A stretch of DNA of 5,945 nucleotides from Candidatus Nanopelagicaceae bacterium (GTDB lineage Bacteria; Actinomycetota; Actinomycetes; Nanopelagicales; Nanopelagicaceae). The position numbers and the translations under genes are program-made. Each line of letters begins with the position of its first letter. Positions within the stretch are counted from its first letter, which is position 1. The stretch is from positions 1-5,945 of the forward strand of contig CANJXW010000041.1 of assembly GCA_947478965.1 (NCBI GenBank). Direction: 5' to 3'. The notes beneath the pieces were generated by a model. It saw only the letters and a list, made by a program, of their open reading frames with translations, made no database searches and was not told where the DNA came from. Shown one piece after another: positions 1 to 4,686 of the stretch.

Positions 1-1084
1 AATCACCAGCAATATAGACACCATCTTTAATTTTCGAACTTACTGCGGGATTTTGATTGATTCCAAAGAGAGGTAGCGACGAAGCGATCTCGTATTTTGC
101 AACAAGATCCCATTGCGAGGTCGACGTCCTCCAAAGAAGACTTAAGTGGCGGCGAACCTCAGATTCTGATGCAGATTTTAACGTTGTCGATGAAATCAAA
201 ACTTTTCCAGCAGGTGCATACGACGGTGAGACGTGAGAGATGGCAATTGAATTAATGACTGGTCCTCGATCTAAGCCATCTACGATCAGGGCAGCCGTTT
301 CGATGGGCGCTTGATCTACCGAGTGATACCAGGTTGTCGATCCAACAGTCTTTGGGACATCGGAGATATCCAATAGTTGAGCTGCCGTTGTTACATCAGT
401 TGCAACGATGATCCCTTTTGCGGATAGCTCCCCTGCACTTGTTGTAATACTTAAGCCGTTCATTGATTGAACTTGAACGCCGTATTCGATTGCCTTTACT
501 CGAGATGCGAGAGCGCGAGAAAAGACTTCGACTCCTTGGCTAGGAATTCCTGAAGATCCATTGATAAAACTCTTAATAATCTCCCGACCGGTAACAGCAC
601 TCACCATGGATGGATCAGTAAGAAAGACGCCTTCAAGAAATGGGCGCAGAACGCGGTGATACACATTTCCGCTTCCCGCGCTAAGAAGTTCTTCCTCTAC
701 TGATTGATTACGCTGTGGCGCTCTAGAAAGATAGCGAAGAAGAGATGCCTTTTCGAGTACAGACCCTGTTGATGGTCGTAATACGTTGAAGGGATTTCTG
801 CGGGGATCGCTCAGAGCAACGTTTCGATCCTCGAGACTGACAATGACCTCTCGGGGCGCTTCGATAAAATCTATTTCATCAATAACATTGAGGCGCTTGA
901 TTTCTGGATAACGCGCATTGATGAGCTGGAATCCGCGATCTAAAATGTATCCATCGATCAGGTCGGATGTCACACGACCACCTGGACGATCAGAAGCTTC
1001 AATCACTTTCACATCTACACCAGCGTCTTGGAGCGAAATGGCCGCGCTGAGCCCAGCTAGCCCCGCCCCGATGATGTAAATCAT
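1..1084 (-). CDS. FAD-dependent amine oxidase/protoporphyrinogen oxidase-like oxidoreductase (C-terminus cut by window edge)
   Basis: An open frame of 361 codons without a stop runs from an ATG at 1084 off the left edge. The N-terminus is a Rossmann dinucleotide-binding fold: a beta strand followed by GAGLAG (residues 6-11), the ribose-binding acidic residue E29, and the RPGGR motif (33-37) of the amine-oxidase/phytoene-desaturase superfamily. A DRGFQ block (49-53) and an RPFLEGVFL block (147-155) resemble conserved motifs of the protoporphyrinogen-oxidase-like subgroup found in actinobacteria, cyanobacteria and plants. The visible part ends in VYIAGD (356-361), the start of the C-terminal FAD-binding motif, so only a few dozen residues should be missing. 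No membrane segment is evident, so it is probably a cytosolic flavoprotein. The start is supported by AGGGG (1091-1095) 6 nt upstream. It is divergent from lipB with 49 bp between them. The substrate cannot be told from sequence; carotenoid, porphyrin or amine chemistry are all possible. The fold call is secure. Confidence 0.88.
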   Translation of the reverse strand, partial: MIYIIGAGLAGLSAAISLQDAGVDVKVIEASDRPGGRVTSDLIDGYILDRGFQLINARYPEIKRLNVIDEIDFIEAPREVIVSLEDRNVALSDPRRNPFNVLRPSTGSVLEKASLLRYLSRAPQRNQSVEEELLSAGSGNVYHRVLRPFLEGVFLTDPSMVSAVTGREIIKSFINGSSGIPSQGVEVFSRALASRVKAIEYGVQVQSMNGLSITTSAGELSAKGIIVATDVTTAAQLLDISDVPKTVGSTTWYHSVDQAPIETAALIVDGLDRGPVINSIAISHVSPSYAPAGKVLISSTTLKSASESEVRRHLSLLWRTSTSQWDLVAKYEIASSLPLFGINQNPAVSSKIKDGVYIAGD

Positions 1085-1090
1085 TTCCGA

Positions 1091-1095
1091 CCCCT
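1091..1095 (-). promoter_or_regulatory. Shine-Dalgarno of the oxidoreductase gene
   Basis: On the minus strand AGGGG lies 6 nt before the ATG at 1084. It fixes the start immediately before the Rossmann strand. It contrasts with lipB on the other side of the same intergenic region, which has no such sequence. Confidence 0.6.
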
Positions 1096-1111
1096 GATTC
1101 GCTAGGTTGCA

Positions 1112-1127
1112 AGCCTACCTTTAGGCT
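1112..1127. promoter_or_regulatory. Candidate bidirectional promoter: inverted TAGGCT hexamers between the oxidoreductase and lipB
   Basis: AGCCTA (1112-1117) and TAGGCT (1122-1127) are perfect inverted copies separated by 4 bp. Read outward, each strand carries TAGGCT, which fits the actinobacterial -10 consensus TANNNT. The plus copy ends 6 nt before the lipB GTG, which would place the transcription start at the start codon itself (leaderless). The minus copy would start RNA near 1105, leaving a leader of about 21 nt that contains the AGGGG ribosome site of the oxidoreductase gene. No convincing -35 is visible for either direction. The symmetry itself is directly seen; the promoter role is inferred. 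The same 6-bp stem with a 4-nt loop could instead be a small operator. Confidence 0.45.
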
Positions 1128-1133
1128 AGAGCC

Positions 1134-1778
1134 GTGGAACTCGCAGAAACTCCAATCTCAGTTGAGCACCTTGGTCTCATTAATTATGAGAGCGCGCTCG
1201 AGATTCAACGGTCGCGACATCGCGAAGTATCTGCATCGATAAGAGAAAACACGTTGCTTCTTCTTGAGCATCCTTCTGTTTTCACAGCAGGAAAACGCAC
1301 GCAAGATTTCGAACGTCCAACCGATGGAACACCCGTCATCGATGTGGACAGAGGCGGGCGAATAACGTGGCATGGCCCAGGACAGCTCGTCGGTTATCCG
1401 ATAGTGAGATTGAGTAATCCCCGTGAACTCGTTGGCTTTGTCCGCGAACTCGAAACCGCACTCATCGCCTTATGCAACGACTACGGCGTGGATGCAATTC
1501 GCGTTGAAGGAAGATCAGGTGTCTGGGTTCAAGACGAGAAGGGTGATCGAAAGATTGCAGCAATTGGCATCCGAGTTGCATCTGGTGTGACGATGCATGG
1601 CTTTGCCCTCAATATCTGCCCCGATCTCACCGCATTTGCCTCGATCGTTCCCTGTGGAATCGATGATGCAGACGTGACTTCGCTTAGCATCGAGCTAGGC
1701 CGTAGAATCACCGTTGAAGAAGTGCTGCCCTCTCTTGAGGCGCATCTGCTCAGATCGCTCAGGAAGGTCAGCGTATGA
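1134..1778 (+). CDS. lipB: Octanoyltransferase LipB (lipoyl(octanoyl) transferase)
   Basis: The 214-residue product matches the usual LipB length. LipB moves the octanoyl group from octanoyl-ACP to the conserved lysine of lipoyl domains (pyruvate and 2-oxoglutarate dehydrogenase E2, GcvH) in the cytosol, through a thioester on a cysteine. Visible signatures are the [18 protein letters not shown] block (72-89) with the conserved His80, the KIAAIGIR block (140-147) carrying the catalytic Lys140, HGFALN (155-160), and IVPCGI with the nucleophile Cys174. The Lys/Cys pair sits almost where it does in the mycobacterial enzyme. The GTG start at 1134 is chosen because it places the family N-terminus ([13 protein letters not shown]) correctly. 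It has no Shine-Dalgarno but follows a TANNNT hexamer by 6 nt. Its TGA overlaps the lipA ATG by 4 bp, so the two are translationally coupled. Nothing suggests decay or transfer. Confidence 0.96.
   Translation: MELAETPISVEHLGLINYESALEIQRSRHREVSASIRENTLLLLEHPSVFTAGKRTQDFERPTDGTPVIDVDRGGRITWHGPGQLVGYPIVRLSNPRELVGFVRELETALIALCNDYGVDAIRVEGRSGVWVQDEKGDRKIAAIGIRVASGVTMHGFALNICPDLTAFASIVPCGIDDADVTSLSIELGRRITVEEVLPSLEAHLLRSLRKVSV
1761..1767 (+). promoter_or_regulatory. Shine-Dalgarno of lipA inside the lipB 3' end
   Basis: AGGAAGG lies 7 nt before the lipA ATG at 1775 and within the last codons of lipB. It decides the lipA start and shows that lipA is translated from a lipB-lipA message by a conventional ribosome site. 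Confidence 0.7.
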
Positions 1779-2719
1779 CTATCGCACCCGAAGGACGCAA
1801 GCTTTTGCGCATTGAAGCGCGCAATACAGAAACGCCTATCGAACGTAAACCTGAGTGGATTAAAACTCGCGCAAATATGGGTCCTGAATACACCCGCCTT
1901 CGCTCGCTCGTAAAGTCTGAAGGTCTTCACACCGTATGCCAAGAAGCCGCATGCCCAAATATCTTTGAATGCTGGGAAGATAAAGAAGCGACTTTCCTCA
2001 TCGGTGGCGAACGGTGCACACGCCGCTGCGATTTCTGCAATATCGATACAGGAAAACCAGATCCACTCGATCGAGACGAACCACGTCGCGTTGCCGAATC
2101 AGTACTTTCAATGGGTTTGAAATATGCAACGATCACAGGTGTAACCCGCGATGACCTCGATGATGAAGGCGCGTGGCTCTATGCCGAGACTATTCGCAGT
2201 GTTCATGCGCTTAACCCTGGCTGTGGCGTTGAAATGCTCGCCCCAGATTTCAGTGGTAACCCAGTTTATCTCAATGAAGTTTTTGAAACTCGACCTGAAG
2301 TCTTCGCACACAACCTGGAGACTGTACCGAGAATCTTTAAGCGAATCAGACCTGCCTTTACATACGATCGCTCTCTCGATGTCATCTCCCAAGCTCGCGC
2401 ATTTGGGTTGATTACCAAATCAAACCTCATTCTTGGCCTTGGCGAGACTCGTGAAGAAGTTTCGCAGGCGCTCGTAGATCTTCAAGCCGCAGGTTGCGAT
2501 TTGATTACTATTACTCAATACCTGCGTCCAACAAATAAACATCATCCTGTTGAGCGCTGGGTTAAGCCCGAAGAGTTCGTTGAACTCGCTGCCGAAGCAA
2601 CAAGCGTTGGCTTTCTAGGCGTCATGAGTGGTCCGCTTGTTCGTTCAAGTTACCGAGCAGGGCGTCTTTACAAGCAGGCTATGGAAGCGCGAGCTGCAGA
2701 AACTGCTACACATGGCTGA
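1775..2719 (+). CDS. lipA: Lipoyl synthase LipA (radical SAM)
   Basis: A complete 314-residue lipoyl synthase. It inserts sulfur at C6 and C8 of the octanoyl chain already attached to a lipoyl domain, using two [4Fe-4S] clusters and S-adenosylmethionine. The auxiliary cluster ligands are the CX4CX5C cysteines Cys55, Cys60 and Cys66. The radical SAM cluster is CX3CX2C at Cys81, Cys85 and Cys88. The C-terminal RSSY (290-293) supplies the serine that ligates the auxiliary cluster, equivalent to Ser308 in E. coli. HNLETV (179-184), [12 protein letters not shown] (214-225) and QYLRPT (248-253) are further family blocks, so all expected catalytic residues are present. The ATG at 1775 overlaps the lipB stop by 4 bp and has a good AGGAAGG. 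LipA acts directly after LipB, so co-expression is sensible. Its last 8 bp overlap the next gene. The first ~30 residues are typical of actinobacterial LipA. Confidence 0.98.
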   Translation: MTIAPEGRKLLRIEARNTETPIERKPEWIKTRANMGPEYTRLRSLVKSEGLHTVCQEAACPNIFECWEDKEATFLIGGERCTRRCDFCNIDTGKPDPLDRDEPRRVAESVLSMGLKYATITGVTRDDLDDEGAWLYAETIRSVHALNPGCGVEMLAPDFSGNPVYLNEVFETRPEVFAHNLETVPRIFKRIRPAFTYDRSLDVISQARAFGLITKSNLILGLGETREEVSQALVDLQAAGCDLITITQYLRPTNKHHPVERWVKPEEFVELAAEATSVGFLGVMSGPLVRSSYRAGRLYKQAMEARAAETATHG

Positions 2720-3410
2720 TTTTGTTTATCCGCCTGTCATCGTTGCGATTAAAACTTTTTGGCGATTTCTCGGTCTGCAATTTACCTTCACGGGAGAATC
2801 TCATGTCCCGCGCAAAGGTGGAGCCATTCTTGCAATTAACCACATCGGATATTTAGATTTTGCAATCACGGGAACCGCTGCGCTTCCGGCGGATCGCTAT
2901 GTGCGATTTATGGCTAAGAAAGAGATTTTTGACAATAAATTAGCCGGGCCTCTCATGCGCGGAATGCATCACATCAATGTAGATCGCAATAATGGTTCAG
3001 CCTCATTTGTTGCAGCTCTTCGCGCACTTCGCGGTGGCGAAATTATCGGGATCTTTCCAGAAGGAACAATCTCTAAAAGCTTTGAAATCAAGGAACTCAA
3101 ATCAGGTGCAGTTCGCTTAGCTATGGGCGCAGGCGTCCCCATCATCCCAACGATCGTGTGGGGCTCACAGCGAATCTGGACCAAGGGAGTCAAGAAGGAT
3201 CTTCGGCGCAAGAAGGTCCCCATCACTGTGGCATTTGGCGAACCACTCTTCTTCGACAAGAAAGGTGATGTTGAAGCTGGAGAAGCGCTTCTCCGCGAAA
3301 CCCTTCTCTCCGCTTTGCATGAAGTCCAGGCGAATTATCCAGATACGCATGTGGGGCAACGCTGGGCACCTGCGCGTCTTGGTGGTACTGCGCCCGCTCC
3401 CCTAAACTAA
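2712..3410 (+). CDS. PlsC-family 1-acyl-sn-glycerol-3-phosphate (lysophospholipid) acyltransferase
   Basis: A 232-residue LPLAT/PlsC-family acyltransferase, which esterifies an activated acyl chain (acyl-CoA or acyl-ACP) onto a lysophospholipid such as lysophosphatidate at the inner membrane face. The catalytic NHX4D motif is at 43-49 (His44, Asp49), VDR at 90-92, the phosphate-binding FPEGT at 115-119, and the GVPIIP block at 141-146. The N-terminus (6-22) is hydrophobic/aromatic and probably membrane-associated rather than a cleaved signal. The C-terminal WAPARLGG (218-225) resembles the tail of actinobacterial PlsC paralogues, so the gene looks complete. The ATG at 2712 is preferred over an in-frame GTG at 2628, because the latter would overlap lipA by 92 bp and add 28 residues unlike the family; those residues read as an out-of-frame copy of the lipA end. 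There is no strong ribosome site, so translation is probably coupled to lipA (8-bp overlap). The acyl-acceptor specificity is not readable from sequence. Confidence 0.92.
   Translation: MADFVYPPVIVAIKTFWRFLGLQFTFTGESHVPRKGGAILAINHIGYLDFAITGTAALPADRYVRFMAKKEIFDNKLAGPLMRGMHHINVDRNNGSASFVAALRALRGGEIIGIFPEGTISKSFEIKELKSGAVRLAMGAGVPIIPTIVWGSQRIWTKGVKKDLRRKKVPITVAFGEPLFFDKKGDVEAGEALLRETLLSALHEVQANYPDTHVGQRWAPARLGGTAPAPLN
3403..3408 (+). promoter_or_regulatory. Candidate -10 element for a leaderless DUF4191 mRNA
   Basis: TAAACT fits TANNNT and ends exactly 6 nt before the ATG at 3415, the same spacing as the lipB hexamer. No Shine-Dalgarno exists in the C-rich 3409-3414 or just upstream. A weak TTGGTG lies 18 bp upstream of the hexamer (3379-3384). 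The element overlaps the end of the acyltransferase gene, and its last T is the first base of that gene's TAA stop. Inferred from spacing only. Confidence 0.4.
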
Positions 3411-3414
3411 CCCC

Positions 3415-4098
3415 ATGTTCAGACGAAAAAATAAGGCCAAAGAGCCAAAGATAAAGACACCGCGTTTCCAAGCATTTCGTGATGCCTATGCAATTACTAA
3501 AAGCGTAAAGCCTTGGATCGGTGCTGCGATTGCCGCAATCTTCCTTGCCGTATGGGCAGTTGGTATTGGCCTTGGAGTTATCTTTGGTCATCCGATCTAT
3601 CTCGGCTTTATCGCTCTTCCTGTTGCGCTCCTTGCCGCAATGTTCTTCTTTACTCGCATCGCATCATCTGCTGCATACGTTTCGATTGAAGGACAGCTTG
3701 GCGCTGGCGCAAGTGTCTTGATGGCTATTCGCAAAGGTTGGACAACAACGCCTGCAGTAGCGGTATCAAAGAACCAAGATATGGTTCATAGAAGTGTTGG
3801 TCGTGCAGGTATTGTGTTAACCGCAGAAGGATCCTCAGCTGTTCGCGGATTACTCATCGATGAGCGAAAGAAAGCCGAACGTTTTGCTCCTGGTGTACCC
3901 GTTGTTGAGGTCGTCGTTGGCGATGGCGATGGACAAGTTCCTCTTCGCAAGCTTCAAAAACATCTCACCAAGCTTCCTAAGAAACTTTCAGCGCATCAAA
4001 TGCGCGAAGTTCGTGCACGACTTAAAGCAGTTGGTGGTCTCTCCATGCCAATTCCTAAAGGTCCAATGCCAAAGGGCATGAGAGCGCCAAAGCGCTAA
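3415..4098 (+). CDS. DUF4191 family integral membrane protein
   Basis: A 227-residue member of the actinobacterial DUF4191 family, whose function is unknown. Visible architecture: a very basic N-terminus (residues 2-15, rich in Lys/Arg), two hydrophobic helices at about 34-57 and 60-82 joined by a short turn, and a soluble domain of about 140 residues. Family-typical stretches are GRAGIVL (130-136), VVVGDGDGQVPLRKLQKHL (166-184) and the Lys/Arg/Pro-rich tail with a doubled PKG motif (MPIPKGPMPKGM). The positive N-terminus ahead of the first helix suggests both ends are cytoplasmic. Recognition rests on these motifs and on its position between the lip genes and glnA, as recalled for Mycobacterium (Rv2219) and Streptomyces. 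It lies 4 bp after the acyltransferase stop. It could be read through from lipB or started at the TAAACT hexamer. No catalytic motif was seen. Confidence 0.88.
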   Translation: MFRRKNKAKEPKIKTPRFQAFRDAYAITKSVKPWIGAAIAAIFLAVWAVGIGLGVIFGHPIYLGFIALPVALLAAMFFFTRIASSAAYVSIEGQLGAGASVLMAIRKGWTTTPAVAVSKNQDMVHRSVGRAGIVLTAEGSSAVRGLLIDERKKAERFAPGVPVVEVVVGDGDGQVPLRKLQKHLTKLPKKLSAHQMREVRARLKAVGGLSMPIPKGPMPKGMRAPKR

Positions 4099-4112
4099 TC
4101 TTCTTCGAGGCT

Positions 4113-4484
4113 CTAAGCGTTGATGAGTTTGGTATTGCTCAATCGCTCGTGAATGCCGCGCCCATTTTCATCAAAGGTCACCGCTGTAATGACAAGGCAG
4201 ATCAACGTCGTTCGAATGAGTGCCTGAAGAGGTGTAACTACCCCGCCATCTGAAAATCGAACGACCTTCATCCTCATTATTCGGTGGCCAAAACTGGCGC
4301 CTCCCAAAGAGGTAAGGACTACGAGCTCGATAAAGAAGATCACCAAGACCGGAATCCTTGCGTGAGGTGCGCGATCAATGATCGACCCGGTTCCTGAGAA
4401 GAACCCGATAGCGACTGCGTAGCTCATGAGCCAGTCGATCAGGAGCGCAAACATCCTGCGACCAAGGCTTATTTCGTGCTTCAT
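4113..4484 (-). CDS. RDD family small membrane protein
   Basis: A complete 123-residue RDD-domain protein (PF06271). It has three predicted membrane helices at about 11-31, 44-62 and 85-103. The signature residues are Arg10 with Asp17 in the first helix (RRMFALLIDW) and Asp104 after the third helix. SFGHRIMRMKVV (64-75) and GIHERLSNTKLI (110-121) are the usual family blocks, with Glu112 where an HD pair is common. RDD proteins have been linked to ion or solute transport, but the role here is unknown. An RDD gene beside glnA is usual in actinobacteria; here it points away from glnA and converges on the DUF4191 gene, with only 14 bp between stops. The ATG at 4484 has no Shine-Dalgarno but follows TATTCT by 7 nt, hinting at a leaderless message. 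Confidence 0.87.
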   Translation of the reverse strand: MKHEISLGRRMFALLIDWLMSYAVAIGFFSGTGSIIDRAPHARIPVLVIFFIELVVLTSLGGASFGHRIMRMKVVRFSDGGVVTPLQALIRTTLICLVITAVTFDENGRGIHERLSNTKLINA

Positions 4485-4491
4485 GCGGGCG

Positions 4492-4497
4492 AGAATA
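4492..4497 (-). promoter_or_regulatory. Candidate -10 element for the RDD gene
   Basis: TATTCT on the minus strand is a near-ideal TANNNT hexamer, 7 nt upstream of the RDD ATG, placing transcription start at or next to the start codon. There is no purine-rich ribosome site in the 4485-4491 gap and no clear -35. Support comes from the same arrangement at two other genes in the window. Confidence 0.45.
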
Positions 4498-4536
4498 CCT
4501 CGTTGAAGGTCGAATCTGCCTACTGGGCCTTGAGAT

Positions 4537-4585
4537 GTAACACGGCTGTAACACGCGGGTTATGTCTTTTTGACCTTGGAGACAT
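4537..4585 (+). promoter_or_regulatory. Candidate GlnR-type operator upstream of glnA
   Basis: GTAAC (4537-4541) and GTAAC (4548-4552) are identical pentamers separated by 6 bp, giving the 11-bp period of actinobacterial GlnR boxes (GTnAC-n6-GnAAC). The phase continues with GTTAT (4559-4563, one mismatch) and TTGAC (4570-4574, AC retained). Expressed as the AC-n9-AC rule described for mycobacteria, three of four positions carry AC in phase. GlnR activates or represses glnA with nitrogen supply in these bacteria, and the site lies between the RDD gene and glnA. The repeat is seen directly; the factor is inferred. Confidence 0.5.
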
Positions 4586-4590
4586 ACGCT
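4585..4590 (+). promoter_or_regulatory. Possible glnA -10 element
   Basis: TACGCT fits TANNNT. If used, RNA would begin near 4597, putting the two best GTAAC boxes around -50, a plausible activator position, and giving a leader of about 90 nt. The alternative TATTTT (4644-4649) would give a leader of about 30 nt but lacks any -35 and lies far from the boxes. The sequence alone does not decide between them. Confidence 0.25.
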
Positions 4591-4634
4591 TCACCACATC
4601 GGCAAGTGCTCAATGGTGAGGGCGCCGGGATTTC

Positions 4635-4645
4635 TAGATGATCTA
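4635..4645. repeat. 11-bp palindrome in the glnA upstream region
   Basis: TAGAT-G-ATCTA is a perfect palindrome about a central G, located 42 bp before the glnA ATG and abutting the TATTTT hexamer. It is too AT-rich and short for a stable hairpin, so if functional it would more likely be a protein site than an RNA structure. Chance occurrence is possible. Confidence 0.3.
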
Positions 4646-4672
4646 TTTTAGGGATTCATCTCTTTAACATTT

Positions 4673-4678
4673 GAGGAG
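4673..4678 (+). promoter_or_regulatory. Shine-Dalgarno of glnA
   Basis: GAGGAG ends 8 nt before the ATG at 4687. It is among the strongest ribosome sites in the window, fits a highly expressed enzyme, and shows that glnA has a leadered mRNA unlike its neighbours. Confidence 0.75.
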
Positions 4679-4686
4679 TTCAGAGC

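Noticed and set aside
1103..1117. Imperfect palindrome TAGG...CCTA around TTGCAA as a repressor site
   Set aside because: Only the outer four base pairs match, and the right arm is already part of the better TAGGCT inverted repeat.
1529..1942. Minus-strand open frame across the lipB-lipA junction
   Set aside because: Antisense to two well-conserved genes; no family motifs or ribosome site.
2628..2711. GTG-started 28-residue N-terminal extension of the acyltransferase
   Set aside because: It would lie wholly within lipA and does not look like the family N-terminus; the ATG at 2712 gives the usual length.
3223..3591. Minus-strand open frame across the acyltransferase-DUF4191 junction
   Set aside because: Composition is not protein-like and it is antisense to two supported genes.
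4083..4096. AGCGC-CAAA-GCGCT hairpin at the end of the DUF4191 gene as a terminator for the convergent pair
   Set aside because: The stem is only 5 bp, lies inside the coding sequence, and no T-run follows in either direction.
4570..4575. TTGACC as a glnA -35 element
   Set aside because: It resembles the consensus, but no TANNNT hexamer lies 16-19 bp downstream; it fits better as an in-phase member of the 11-bp repeat.
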